The notes under the pieces are model-generated. The model had not been told where the DNA came from and searched no databases. It saw nothing but the letters and a program-made list of their open reading frames with translations. This document shows, piece by piece, positions 49,109 to 57,666 of a stretch of 64,000 bases of DNA. The position numbers were made by a program, and so were the translations under genes. Source of the stretch: Streptomyces sp. AC1-42W (GTDB lineage Bacteria; Actinomycetota; Actinomycetes; Streptomycetales; Streptomycetaceae); assembly GCF_003248355.1 (NCBI RefSeq), contig NZ_QKWY01000002.1:372001-436000 (forward strand), in the 5' to 3' direction. Each line of letters opens with the position of its first letter. The first letter of the stretch is position 1.

Positions 49109-49606
49109 TCAGAGGCGGGGGAAGCGGGACTGGAGGGTCCAGATCGTCGGGTTGTCGGCCAGGCCCTCGTGCATGTCGGCCAGGTCGGCGATCAGGTCGT
49201 GCAGGAAGTCGCGGGCCTCGCGGCGCAGCAGCGAGTGGCTGAAGGTGAGCGGGGGCTCCTCGGCGTCCATCCAGTCGGCCTCGATGTTCACCCAGCCGAA
49301 GCGGCGCTCGAACAGCATGCGGTCCGACGATTCGGTGAAGTCGAGTTCGGCCTGCTGGCGGCGGTGCGAGCGGTTGCCGCGCGGGTCCTGGTCGATCCGC
49401 TCGACGATGTCGCACAGCGCCCAGGCGAAGTCGAGCACCGGCACCCATCCCCAGGCTGTGGACAGTTCCCGGTCCTCCTTGGTGTCCGCGAGATAGACGT
49501 CCCCGGAGAACAGGTCGTGGCGCAGGGTGTGGACGTCCGCGCGGCGGTAGTCGGTCTGCGGGGGGTCCGGGAAGCGGCGGGAGAGGGAGTAGCCGATGTC
49601 GAGCAC
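49109..49606 (-). CDS. Conserved hypothetical protein
   Basis: This 165-residue soluble protein is acidic and rich in Trp, Asp and Arg (STAWGWVPVLDFAWALCDIV; FGWVNIEADWMDAEEPPLTF; DFLHDLIADLADMHEGLADN). I do not recognise its family. It resembles the small actinobacterial proteins sometimes annotated as immunity-like, but no toxin gene is adjacent. GTG 49606 is the assumed start. It lies between the pentapeptide gene and the LuxR regulator. Confidence 0.65.
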   Translation of the reverse strand: MLDIGYSLSRRFPDPPQTDYRRADVHTLRHDLFSGDVYLADTKEDRELSTAWGWVPVLDFAWALCDIVERIDQDPRGNRSHRRQQAELDFTESSDRMLFERRFGWVNIEADWMDAEEPPLTFSHSLLRREARDFLHDLIADLADMHEGLADNPTIWTLQSRFPRL

Positions 49607-49651
49607 GGGTCGATGGTGTCATGCCCGGTGCGCCGGTCCGGCACCCGCGGT

Positions 49652-50281
49652 TCAGGACAGCAGGCGCTGCTCCTTGGCGACGGCCACGGCTCCGGCGCGG
49701 GTGTCCACGCCGAGCTTGTCGTAGATCCGGCCGAGGTGGGTCTTGACCGTGGCCTCGCTGATGAACAGGGCGCGGGCGATGTCGCGGTTGCCGAGGCCCC
49801 GGGAGAGCTGGCCGAGGATGTCGCGTTCGCGGTCGGTGAGGGTGGGGCGCGGGGCCCGCATCCGGGCCATGACGCGGCTGGCGACGGGCGGCGAGAGCGT
49901 GGTGCGGCCCTGGGCGGCGGAGCGGATGGCGGCGAAGAGTTCCTCGGGGCGTTCGGCCTTGAGGAGGTAGCCGGTGGCGCCGGCCTCGATGGCGCGGGTG
50001 ATGTCGGCGTCGGTGTCGTACGTGGTGAGCACGAGGACGTGGGTGCCGGTGCCGGCCGCGATGCGGCGGGTGGCCTCGACGCCGTCGATGCCGGAGCCGA
50101 GCTGGAGGTCCATCAGGACGACGTCGGGGGTGAGCCGGGCGGTGAGGGCGACGGCCTCCTCGCCGCTGCCGGCCTCGCCGATGACCTCGATGTCGGGTTC
50201 GCTGCCGAGGAGGGCGAGGAGCCCGGCGCGTACGACGGCGTGGTCGTCGCAGAGGAGGATGCGGATGCGGTCGGCGGTCAT
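49652..50281 (-). CDS. NarL/LuxR-family response regulator
   Basis: This 209-residue regulator has a receiver domain (IRILLCDDHAVVRAGLLALL; phospho-acceptor Asp58 in VVLMDLQLG; VLTTYDTDADI; GYLLKAERPEEL) and a C-terminal LuxR HTH (LTDRERDILGQLSRGLGNRD; ISEATVKTHLGRIYDKLGV). Its ATG overlaps the stop of the kinase gene upstream (ATGA 50281-50278), so the two were made as a pair. The kinase has lost its N-terminus, so this regulator may now be uncoupled from its original signal. Confidence 0.93.
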   Translation of the reverse strand: MTADRIRILLCDDHAVVRAGLLALLGSEPDIEVIGEAGSGEEAVALTARLTPDVVLMDLQLGSGIDGVEATRRIAAGTGTHVLVLTTYDTDADITRAIEAGATGYLLKAERPEELFAAIRSAAQGRTTLSPPVASRVMARMRAPRPTLTDRERDILGQLSRGLGNRDIARALFISEATVKTHLGRIYDKLGVDTRAGAVAVAKEQRLLS

Positions 50282-50930
50282 GCGGGGTCCTGGGGTGTGG
50301 GGGCCGCGGTGGCGGCCGGCGGGGTCGGCACGGTGGCGGTGACGACGGTGCCTTCGCCGGGGGCCGATTCGATGGTGAGGGTGCCGCCGAGCTGGCGCAG
50401 CCGGGCGCGCATGGCGGGCAGGCCGTGGCCGCGCACCCCGGCGGGGGCGGTGGGCCCGGCGGCGGGTGTGAAGCCGCGGCCGTTGTCGGCGATGTCGAGG
50501 ACGGTGCGGTCGTCCAGGTGGGTCAGGGTGAGGGCGGCCTCGGTGGCTCCGGCGTGCTCGGTGACGTTGGCGAGGGCGCCCTGGGCGATCCGGAGCAGCG
50601 CGGACTGGGTGCGGCCGGGCAGGACGGTGTGCGGGGCGCCCTCGATGTGGCAGCGGACGGTGAGCCTGCCCTGTGCCTGGGCGGTCTCGCGGGCGGCGAT
50701 GGCGTGCAGGGCGGCTTCGAGGCCGCCGCCCTCGGCGAGGTCGGCGGGGGCCAGGTCGTGGACGAAGCGGCGGGCCTCGGCGAGGTTGCGTTCGGCGATG
50801 CCCGCGGCGGTGCTGACGTGGCGGCGGGCGGCGTCCGGGTCGGTGTCCCAGGTCCGGTCGGCGGCCTGGAGGAGCATCTGCTGGCTGGACAGGCCCTGGG
50901 CCAGAGCGGTCAGGGTGTCGTGGATCTCCG
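50278..50930 (-). pseudogene. Truncated NarL-partner sensor histidine kinase
   Basis: The remaining ~217 codons start inside the HisKA_3 H-box (TEIHDTLTALAQGLSSQQML, phospho-His in EIHDTL). They run through the dimerisation helices (EARRFVHDLAPADLAEGGGL) and an intact HATPase (GALANVTEHAGATEAALTL; LDIADNGRGF; GVRGHGLPAMRARLRQLGG). No sensor, membrane helix or start codon is present. The coding sequence meets the end of a TnpB-type element at about base 50931. The missing N-terminal part is not found on the other side of the element, so insertion was accompanied by a deletion or rearrangement. Confidence 0.8.
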
Positions 50931-52250
50931 TGACTCCTCCCCGCACTGGGGCGGGGCTTCTCGCTATGCCGTGTTGGCGTCGCGACGGGCCAGCCCGGCC
51001 CGTAGAACGTTGAGTGCCCCGACTTCGTCCGCGTGGGCCTGGTGGCCGCAGTCGACGCAGCGGAACTTCTCTTGCGTGGGCCGGTTCTCCCTCGCGGTGT
51101 GCCCGCATTCGGGGCACCGCTGCGAAGTGTTGCGGGGGTCCACGGCGACCACTTCCCGCCCGGCACTTTCAGCCTTTGCGTTCAGGATCGTCACGAATAC
51201 CCCCCACCCGGCATCGGTGATTGAACGGTTCAGCCCCGCCTTGGACGAAGCCCCGTTGGGCAGGAACAGACCCGGTGCATCGGCAGAGGGCTTCGGCGAG
51301 GGGGCCTTGAGCATGTTGCGGATCTTGAGGTCCTCGTACGCGATAAAGTCGTGCCCCCGCACCAGAGTGAGCGCGGTCTTGTGAGCATGGTCGATCCTGC
51401 GACGCCGTGTCCTGCGGTGCAGGGCCGCGACTTTCTCCACTGCCCGCTGGTGACTACGGGTACGGTCCTTGGCCCTGCACCGGGGGAAACGGGACAGTGA
51501 CCGCTGCGCGGCCTCCAACTTGCGGGCGGCCTTGCGGGCGTGGTGCGGGTTGGAGACGTGGGTGCCGTTGGAGTCGGTGAGGAACGACGCGATCCCGAGA
51601 TCGATTCCGATGGCGGAACCGGTTGCGGGCAGTGGTTCGGGCAGGGGCTGTTCGGCAGTGAGCACGACGAACCATTTGCGGCCCTCGCGTTTCACACTGA
51701 TGGTCTTGACCGTGCCGGTCACCGCGCGATGATGGTTGACTCTGACATGCCCGATGCCCTGGAAACGCACACGAGTGACCGGGGTATGGGGAGTGGAGTC
51801 CCAACGACACCCATCCCCGTTCCGGGGAAAATCCACCGTGTCGAACCAGTTCACCCCGCGAAAGCGCGGATATCCTGGCTTGTCCCCTGCCTCGACTCTG
51901 CGGAAGAACGCGGAAAACGCCTTGTCCAGACGTCGAAGTGTGGCTTGCTGGGAGCTGAACGACCAGCGACCCTGGTGTTCGGGATCGAAGGCACGGATGT
52001 CCTTGAGTTGTCCGGACTGCATGCCGTACCGGACGCTTGTCCTCGACGGATGCCGGTAGGCATCACGACGTTCTTGCAGCGCCCCGTTGTAGAGCGAGCA
52101 GTGATCGCGCAGCATCTCGCCGAGAGCGATCGCCTGCCCCGCGGTGGGCCGCATGAGAAACTTGTACGCACGAATCAACCAGCCCACCGCCTTCGCTCTC
52201 TGCGAACGACAGTACCGTTGTCAGACGCCAACACAGCGGGAACGTAGGCT
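50931..52250 (-). mobile_element. IS200/IS605-family (IS1341-type, TnpB-only) element
   Basis: The element contains tnpB and no Y1 transposase (tnpA). Its right end, downstream of tnpB, carries GCCCCGCCCCAGTGCGGGG, a subterminal hairpin, followed by GGAGGAGTCA at the kinase junction (near 50931). This is the layout of IS605-family right ends and their omega-RNA scaffolds. The left end is less certain and placed near 52250. GACGCCAACAC near the right end is repeated in inverted orientation at 52224-52234. The element would need a TnpA in trans to move. Confidence 0.7.
50964..52187 (-). CDS. tnpB: TnpB, RNA-guided nuclease of IS605-type element
   Basis: This 407-residue TnpB has a basic N-terminal wedge/REC region (AYKFLMRPTAGQ; SFSSQQATLRRLDKAFSAF; GYPRFRG). 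The RuvC active site is split as usual: Asp196 in IGIDLGIASF, Glu285 in FIAYEDLKI and Asp387 in AHADEVGALNVL. The zinc ribbon is CPECG/CVDCG. All three acidic residues are present, so nuclease activity is likely. The RuvC-III motif reads HADEVGALN instead of the usual HADxNAAxN. GTG 52187 is used as start. Family knowledge: TnpB cuts DNA guided by omega-RNA made from the element's right end. Confidence 0.9.
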   Translation of the reverse strand: MGWLIRAYKFLMRPTAGQAIALGEMLRDHCSLYNGALQERRDAYRHPSRTSVRYGMQSGQLKDIRAFDPEHQGRWSFSSQQATLRRLDKAFSAFFRRVEAGDKPGYPRFRGVNWFDTVDFPRNGDGCRWDSTPHTPVTRVRFQGIGHVRVNHHRAVTGTVKTISVKREGRKWFVVLTAEQPLPEPLPATGSAIGIDLGIASFLTDSNGTHVSNPHHARKAARKLEAAQRSLSRFPRCRAKDRTRSHQRAVEKVAALHRRTRRRRIDHAHKTALTLVRGHDFIAYEDLKIRNMLKAPSPKPSADAPGLFLPNGASSKAGLNRSITDAGWGVFVTILNAKAESAGREVVAVDPRNTSQRCPECGHTARENRPTQEKFRCVDCGHQAHADEVGALNVLRAGLARRDANTA

Positions 52251-52306
52251 ATTCCACCCGCACGGGTGAAACGTCTGCATTGGGGGTATCCCCTGGGGAG
52301 ACGGAC

Positions 52307-52993
52307 ATGAACGCCCTCGATCACCGGTTGCTCGACGCCGCACGCGCCGGCGACACCGATGCCGTGCGCGCCGCGATCGAGGGCGGTGCCCGTGTGGACG
52401 CCCGCGACGAGGAGTTGCGCACCCCGCTGCTCCTGGCCGTCCACGGGAACCACGTCGGGGCCGCCCGGCTGCTCGTCGCGGCCGGCGCGGACCCCGACGC
52501 GCAGGACCGGCGCGAGGAGAGCCCCTGGCTCGCCACCGGTGTGACCGGCAGCATCGAGATGCTGCGCGTCCTGCTGCCGGCCGGCCCGGACCTGTCCCTG
52601 CGCAACCGGTTCGGCGGGATCGCGCTGATCCCGGCGAGCGAGCGCGGCCATGTCGCGTACGTACGGGAGCTGCTGCGGGCCACCGACATCGACGTGGACC
52701 ACGTCAACCGGCTGGGCTGGACCGCCCTGCTGGAGGCCGTGATCCTCGGCGACGGCGGCCGGGCGCACCAGGAGATCGTGGAGCTGCTGCTCACGGCGGG
52801 CGCGACGCCGGGGCTCGCGGACGGAGACGGGGTGACCGCGCGGGAACACGCGGAGCGGCGCGGTTTCACCGCCCTCGCGGAGCTGCTGCGCGCGGCGACG
52901 GCCTCGGAGCGGGACGTGGATGAGGGCGCGGGGACGAACGAGGGCGCGGACCCGGCCTCGGACCCGGGCGCGGACCCGGGAGGCCCTCGATGA
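52307..52993 (+). CDS. Ankyrin-repeat protein
   Basis: This 228-residue protein has four to five ankyrin repeats over residues ~5-200 (LLDAARAGDTDAVRAAIEGG; TPLLLAVHGNHVGAARLLVA; GWTALLEAVILGDGGRAHQE; GVTAREHAERRGFTALAELL). The acidic Asp/Glu/Gly tail encodes a run of short repeats (DEGAGTNEGADPASDPGADP). Ankyrin proteins bind partners; the partner is unknown. GGGGAGAC precedes ATG 52307. Its stop overlaps the next ATG (ATGA), coupling it to the beta-propeller lipoprotein. These ankyrin-propeller pairs are common in Streptomyces. Confidence 0.88.
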   Translation: MNALDHRLLDAARAGDTDAVRAAIEGGARVDARDEELRTPLLLAVHGNHVGAARLLVAAGADPDAQDRREESPWLATGVTGSIEMLRVLLPAGPDLSLRNRFGGIALIPASERGHVAYVRELLRATDIDVDHVNRLGWTALLEAVILGDGGRAHQEIVELLLTAGATPGLADGDGVTAREHAERRGFTALAELLRAATASERDVDEGAGTNEGADPASDPGADPGGPR

Positions 52994-54141
52994 CCCGCCG
53001 CCGTACTCTGCGCGCCGTTCCTCCCCTGCTGGCCGCCGTCGCGGCGGCGGCCCTGCTCGCCGGCTGTGCCGCGGACGAGCCCGCGCCCGCCGCCTCCACC
53101 TCCGCCGCCGCCGAGGCGCCCGCCTCGCAGGCGCCCGCGCCCTCCGTCACGCCGGAGTCCGGCGCCACCCCCGAGGGCACCCTGCTCGTCGCGGACTTCG
53201 GGGGCGACACCGTCACCTTCGTCGATCCGGAGCGCGGCGCGTTCGACCGCGTCGAGGTGGGCACCGCCCCGTACGGGCTCGTGGTCGGGAAGGACGGCCG
53301 GGCGTGGGTGGCCACCGCCGAGGGCGTCGCGGTCGTGGACACGGAGAAGCGGACCCGGCTGGACCGCATCCCGTACAAGACGCGCACCGGACCCGCGACC
53401 ACCGGCGAGTACCGGGGCGGCGGGATGGGTATCGCGCTGGCCCCCGACGGCCGGCGGGTGTACGTCGGCGTCAACGTGCCCGGCGACAACGGGGTCCTGG
53501 AGGTCATCGACACCGGCACCCGGAAGGTGACCGACACGGTTCCGGTCGGGCGCCGGCCCTTCGACGTGGACGTTTCGCGCGACGGCGCGGAGGTGTACGC
53601 CACCGGGCACGACTCGTTCGACGTGACGTCCGTCCGTACGGACACGCTGCGCACCGAGCGGATGGAGGTCGCCCCGTACGGCACCGAGGGCGGGCTCGGC
53701 TCCTGGCTGAAGCCGCACTACGCGGTGGTCCGGCCCTCGGACGGGAAGCTGCTGCTGCCGTTCGAGGGGGAGCGGCTCGCCGTCCTCGACCCGCGCACCG
53801 GGAAGGTGACCGTGGAGCGGATGACGGCCGACACGCACCAGCACGGGGCGACGATGGCGCCGGACGGCACGCTGCTCGTCGTCGGCACGGGCCCGATCGC
53901 GTCCGACGACCAGGATGTGTCCCTGACGATCCGTGACCCGGACGGCTCCGAGCGCGTCGTGGACCTGGACGGCCCGCACGAGGACGTCGCCGTGTCACGG
54001 GACGGCCGTACCGCGTACGTCACCGGCGGGTTCACCCGCGACGGGTACTGGAACGGGATCACGATCGTCGACCTGGACGGCACGGCGTCCCCGGTACGCC
54101 TCGCGGCCGGCGAACGCCCGCTGGGCATCGCGGTGCTCTGA
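52990..54141 (+). CDS. YncE-like beta-propeller lipoprotein
   Basis: This 383-residue protein has a signal peptide with lipobox LLAGC (Cys near 25), a Pro/Ala-rich linker, and a seven-bladed propeller pattern of YVTN type. Repeated blades read TLLVADFGGDTVTFVDPERG, RRVYVGVNVPGDNGVLEVID, AEVYATGHDSFDVTSVRTD and RTAYVTGGFTRDGYWNG. Its surface function is unknown. YncE-like propellers bind DNA, metal-chelates or partner proteins in other bacteria. It overlaps the ankyrin gene by 4 bases, so the two proteins may work together on the two sides of the membrane. Confidence 0.85.
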   Translation: MTRRRTLRAVPPLLAAVAAAALLAGCAADEPAPAASTSAAAEAPASQAPAPSVTPESGATPEGTLLVADFGGDTVTFVDPERGAFDRVEVGTAPYGLVVGKDGRAWVATAEGVAVVDTEKRTRLDRIPYKTRTGPATTGEYRGGGMGIALAPDGRRVYVGVNVPGDNGVLEVIDTGTRKVTDTVPVGRRPFDVDVSRDGAEVYATGHDSFDVTSVRTDTLRTERMEVAPYGTEGGLGSWLKPHYAVVRPSDGKLLLPFEGERLAVLDPRTGKVTVERMTADTHQHGATMAPDGTLLVVGTGPIASDDQDVSLTIRDPDGSERVVDLDGPHEDVAVSRDGRTAYVTGGFTRDGYWNGITIVDLDGTASPVRLAAGERPLGIAVL

Positions 54142-54155
54142 GCGGCGGCGCTCCC

Positions 54156-54191
54156 GGTCCGGACGCCGCTCCGGGTCCGGACGCCGCTCCG
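54156..54191 (+). repeat. 18-bp perfect tandem repeat
   Basis: GGTCCGGACGCCGCTCCG occurs twice without a gap (54156-54173 and 54174-54191), just after the propeller gene's stop. Confidence 0.95.
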
Positions 54192-54258
54192 GGCCCCGGC
54201 GGCGCGGGCCCTCCTTCGACGCCCCGGATTACGACATTCCGCACATAGGATCATCCGT

Positions 54259-55674
54259 GTGGATCATCGAACTCCGGTACGTCGAAGGACGGCCCGCGCC
54301 GCCTTCCCGCTGCTCGCCCTCGCACTCCTCGCGCCCGCCTGTTCAGGCGGGGTGGAGGGCAGGCCGGGCGCGGCCGGGGTGCGCGATCCGTACTTCCCGA
54401 AGCTGGGCAACGGCGGCTACGACGTCTCGCACTACGCCATCACGCTCGATGTGGACCCGGCCGGGCAGACGCTGCGCGGCACCGTGGAGATCACCGCGCG
54501 GGCCACGCAGGACCTCAGCTCGTTCAATCTGGACCTGGCCGGGCTGACCGTGGACTCGGCGACCGTGGAGGGGCGTCCGGCCGCCGTGAACCGGGCGGGC
54601 AACGAGCTGACGCTCCGTACGGAAGCGGAGGTCGAGGACCGGCTGCACCGGGGCGAGACCTTCCGCGCCGTCGTGCGCTACTCCGGCTCCCCGAAGACCG
54701 TCACGGACCCGGACGAGTCCGAGGAGGGCTGGCTGCCGACCGACGACGGGGCGGTGGCCCTCGGCGAACCGACCGGCTCGATGGCCTGGTTCCCGGGCAA
54801 CCACCACCCGAGCGACAAGGCGGCGTACGACCTGACGGTCACCGTCCCCGAGGGGCTTACGGCGGTCTCCAACGGTGTGCTCGCCGGACCGCCGGCGACG
54901 AAGAAGGGCCGCACCACCTTCCGCTGGCACACCGCCGAGCCGATGGCGAGCTATCTGGCGACGCTGGCGATCGGCCGGTTCGAGACGAAGACGTCCACGA
55001 TGCCGGGCGGCGTCACCGTGTTCACGGCGGTGGACCCGGAGGTGGCGAAGGAGAGCGCGCGGACCGTGGCCCGGGTGCCGGAGATCGTCGCCTGGGAGAC
55101 GGAGCACTTCGGCCCGTATCCGTTCTCGGCGACGGGCGCGATCGTGGAGCGCGAGGACGACGCCGGGTACGCGCTGGAGACGCAGACCCGGCCGTTCTTC
55201 CCCGGCCCGCCGAGCGCCGGGCTGCTCGTCCACGAGATGGCGCACCAGTGGTTCGGCGACTCGGTCACACCGGAGAGCTGGCGCGACATGTGGCTGAACG
55301 AGGGTCTGGCGACGTACGCGGAGTGGCTGTGGGAGGAGGAGAAGGAGGACACCCCGGCCGCGGAGTCCTTCCGGGACGCCTACGAGGACGAGGACAACTG
55401 GGCGTTCGCCCCGGCCGCTCCGCCGTCCGCCGCGCGGATCTCGGACGATCCGGTGTACGGGCGCGGGGCGATGGTGATCCACAAGATCCGCGAGGCCGTC
55501 GACGACGACGAGGAGTTCTTCGCGCTGCTCAAGGGCTGGACGCGGAAGTACCGGCACGGCAACGCGTCCACGGCGGACTTCACCGCGTACGTGGAGCAGG
55601 CGACCGGGCAGGATCTGTCGGGGCTGTGGAAGACCTGGCTGTACGGCGGGAGCCGGCCGGCCGCGAACGGCTGA
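54259..55674 (+). CDS. M1-family zinc metallopeptidase, secreted lipoprotein
   Basis: This 471-residue M1 (gluzincin) peptidase has a lipobox (LLAPAC) near residue 23. Its beta-rich N-terminal domain contains DVSHYAITLDVDPAGQTLRG and the aminopeptidase-type GSMAWFPGNHHPSDKAAYDL. The catalytic zinc motif HEMAHQW is at residues 325-331, with Glu348 18 residues later (LNEGLATYAEW). The GAMEN-like exopeptidase motif is not obvious; YALETQTRP lies in its place. This suggests altered N-terminal specificity. GTG 54259 is taken as start; TAGGAT is 7 nt upstream. Confidence 0.88.
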   Translation: MDHRTPVRRRTARAAFPLLALALLAPACSGGVEGRPGAAGVRDPYFPKLGNGGYDVSHYAITLDVDPAGQTLRGTVEITARATQDLSSFNLDLAGLTVDSATVEGRPAAVNRAGNELTLRTEAEVEDRLHRGETFRAVVRYSGSPKTVTDPDESEEGWLPTDDGAVALGEPTGSMAWFPGNHHPSDKAAYDLTVTVPEGLTAVSNGVLAGPPATKKGRTTFRWHTAEPMASYLATLAIGRFETKTSTMPGGVTVFTAVDPEVAKESARTVARVPEIVAWETEHFGPYPFSATGAIVEREDDAGYALETQTRPFFPGPPSAGLLVHEMAHQWFGDSVTPESWRDMWLNEGLATYAEWLWEEEKEDTPAAESFRDAYEDEDNWAFAPAAPPSAARISDDPVYGRGAMVIHKIREAVDDDEEFFALLKGWTRKYRHGNASTADFTAYVEQATGQDLSGLWKTWLYGGSRPAANG

Positions 55675-55730
55675 CCGGCTCCCGGACCGCTCGTGGGTCA
55701 AGGACCGATGTACTCGGCCGGAGACCGACG

Positions 55731-55770
55731 CGCTGGGTCAGAGGCTGACGCGCTGGGTCAGAGGCTGACG
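55731..55770 (-). repeat. 20-bp perfect tandem duplication across the terD stop
   Basis: CGCTGGGTCAGAGGCTGACG occurs at 55731-55750 and again at 55751-55770. It includes the stop and last codons of the TerD gene, which ends in the inner copy. Confidence 0.95.
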
Positions 55771-56333
55771 CCGAAGTCCGAGGCGATGCCGCGCAGGCCG
55801 GAGGCGTAACCCTGGCCCACGGCACGGAACTTCCACTCGGCGCCGTTGCGGTACAGCTCGCCGAAGACCATGGCGGTCTCGGTGGCGGCGTCCTCGCTCA
55901 GGTCGTAGCGGGCGATCTCGGCGCCGCCGGCCTGGTTGAGGATGCGGATGTACGCGTTGCGCACCTGGCCGAAGTTCTGGCTGCGGGTCTCGGCGTCGTA
56001 GATCGAGACCGGGAAGACGATCTTGTCCACGTCGGCCGGCAGGCCCGCCAGGTTGACGTTGATCTGCTCGTCGTCGCCCTCGCCGGCACCCGTGAGGTTG
56101 TCACCGGTGTGCACGATGGTCTGGTCCGGCGTCGCCTTGTTGTTGAAGAAGACGAAGTGGGCGTCGGAGTAGACCTTGCCGCCCGCGTTGACCGCGATCG
56201 CCGAGGCGTCGAGGTCGAAGTCGGTGCCGGTGGTGGTACGGACGTCCCAGCCGAGGCCGACCGTGACGGCGGTGAGGCCGGGGGCCTCCTTGGTGAGGGA
56301 GACGTTGCCGCCCTTGGACAGGCTTACTGCCAT
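55758..56333 (-). CDS. TerD-family protein
   Basis: This 191-residue protein matches TerD closely: MAVSLSKGGNVSLTKEAPGL at the start, VGLGWDVRTTTGTDFDLDAS with calcium-binding acidic residues, HFVFFNNKATPDQ, GEGDDEQINVNLAGLPADVD and MVFGELYRNGAEWKFRAVG. TerD proteins bind Ca2+ and are linked to tellurite and stress resistance and, in Streptomyces, to differentiation. No other ter genes are adjacent. The last codons are duplicated by a 20-bp tandem repeat beyond the stop. Confidence 0.95.
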   Translation of the reverse strand: MAVSLSKGGNVSLTKEAPGLTAVTVGLGWDVRTTTGTDFDLDASAIAVNAGGKVYSDAHFVFFNNKATPDQTIVHTGDNLTGAGEGDDEQINVNLAGLPADVDKIVFPVSIYDAETRSQNFGQVRNAYIRILNQAGGAEIARYDLSEDAATETAMVFGELYRNGAEWKFRAVGQGYASGLRGIASDFGVSL

Positions 56334-56502
56334 GGGAAGTCCCTTTCATCTGTCGGGTGCGGGCTTCGCGGTCACGAAGCTACCGTCATCGTTCATAACG
56401 CCGACAGGGGACCACGAGGTTCCGCGTGCCTTTACTTTCTTTGCCGAAGGGGAGACCCGGCGCCGCAAAAAGAGGTGACGAACCCCCGGCGGGGCGGGGA
56501 AC

Positions 56503-56937
56503 ATGGGTGACATGTCCGGGCCCTATGTCATCCGCGGTTCGGTCTCCCTGCCGGAGGCCGAACTGATGTGGCGTTTCTCCAGGTCCTCGGGGCCGGGCGG
56601 GCAGCACGTCAACACCAGCGACTCGCAGGTGGAGCTGCGGTTCGACCTCGCGGCCACCGAAGCGCTGCCGGAGGTGTGGAAGGAACGGGCGCTGGAGCGG
56701 CTGGCCGGCCGGCTGACGGGCGGCGTGATCGCGGTCCGGGCCTCCGAGCACCGCTCCCAGTGGCGCAACCGCGAGACGGCCGCCGTGCGGCTGGCGTCCC
56801 TGCTGGCCGAGGCGACCGCGCCGCCGCCCCGGCCGCGCGTGAAGCGGAAGGTGCCCCGGGGCATCAACGAACGCCGGCTGCGGGAGAAGAAGCAGCGCGG
56901 CGAGACGAAGCGGGGCCGCACGGGCCGCGACTGGTGA
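56503..56937 (+). CDS. arfB: ArfB-like alternative peptidyl-tRNA hydrolase (GGQ protein)
   Basis: This 144-residue protein has the release-factor motif GPGGQHVNTSDSQVELRFD with catalytic GGQ and lacks codon-recognition domains. The C-terminal tail is basic (PRPRVKRKVPRGINERRLRE; KKQRGETKRGRTGRD), as needed to enter the mRNA channel of stalled ribosomes. ArfB rescues non-stop ribosomes by hydrolysing peptidyl-tRNA. ATG 56503 is used; an in-frame ATG 9 bases later (56512) is also possible. Confidence 0.92.
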   Translation: MGDMSGPYVIRGSVSLPEAELMWRFSRSSGPGGQHVNTSDSQVELRFDLAATEALPEVWKERALERLAGRLTGGVIAVRASEHRSQWRNRETAAVRLASLLAEATAPPPRPRVKRKVPRGINERRLREKKQRGETKRGRTGRDW

Positions 56938-56941
56938 GCGC

Positions 56942-57508
56942 TCAGCCCAGTTGGCGGTAGCGCCCCCGGAAGTACGTCAGCGGGCCGCCCTCCCCGCTCG
57001 GCACCCGCGCGCTCAGCACCCGGCCGATCACCAGCGTGTGGTCGCCTGCGAGCACCCGCTGCTCCGTCCGGCACTCCAGCGTCGCCAGCGCGCCGCCCGC
57101 CAGCGGGGCGCCGGTGACCTCGCCGCGCACGTACGGGATGTCCTCGAAGAGCAGCCGGTCGCTGATCCGGCCCTTCATCGCGAACCGGCCCGCGATGTGC
57201 CGCTGGCTCTCCGCCAGCACGGAGACCGCCCACAGTGGCTGCTCCGCCAGCAGGTCGTCCATCCGGGAATCGTTGCGCAGGCTCACCAGGACCAGCGGCG
57301 GATCCAGCGAGACCGACATGAAGGCGGTCGCGGTCATGCCGACGTCCTCGCCGCGGCCGTCCTCGTCGAGCGGCGGCTCCTGGGCGGTGACCAGCACCAC
57401 GCCGGCCGCCAGCCGCGACAGGGCGGCCCGGAACTCTTCGTTGCTCACCCCCTCAGCATGGGGGACGGACTCGGTACGCGGGGTGGGGGGCTTCGTCTGC
57501 TGCAACAC
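56942..57508 (-). CDS. Flavin reductase-like FMN-binding protein
   Basis: This protein of up to 188 residues has the flavin-reductase fold: ALSRLAAGVVLVTAQEPPLD, GMTATAFMSVSLDPPLVLVS with the phosphate-binding SxSxxPP type segment, and HTLVIGRVLSARVP near the end. It would supply reduced FMN to a two-component monooxygenase or act as a stand-alone reductase. No oxygenase gene is adjacent. The start is uncertain: the ORF opens at GTG 57508, whereas the conserved part begins about residue 25 (NEEFRAALSRL). Confidence 0.8.
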   Translation of the reverse strand: MLQQTKPPTPRTESVPHAEGVSNEEFRAALSRLAAGVVLVTAQEPPLDEDGRGEDVGMTATAFMSVSLDPPLVLVSLRNDSRMDDLLAEQPLWAVSVLAESQRHIAGRFAMKGRISDRLLFEDIPYVRGEVTGAPLAGGALATLECRTEQRVLAGDHTLVIGRVLSARVPSGEGGPLTYFRGRYRQLG

Positions 57509-57666
57509 ACCGGGAACGCTAGTGCCGCGCTCCGCGCCCCCGCATCGGGCCAGGGGACCAGCCGGGTCCTAGGACCGGCTCCGGACCTGCTCCGCCTCCC
57601 GAGCCGCTGACCTGCGACGATCACTCCCTGCTCGTTTGTGACTTGAGTCACAGAGTGCGATATTTG

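Noticed and set aside
57638..57651. GTGACTTGAGTCAC read as a BldD box
   Set aside because: Its half-site spacing is one base short of the BldD consensus; the better match lies at 57667-57681.
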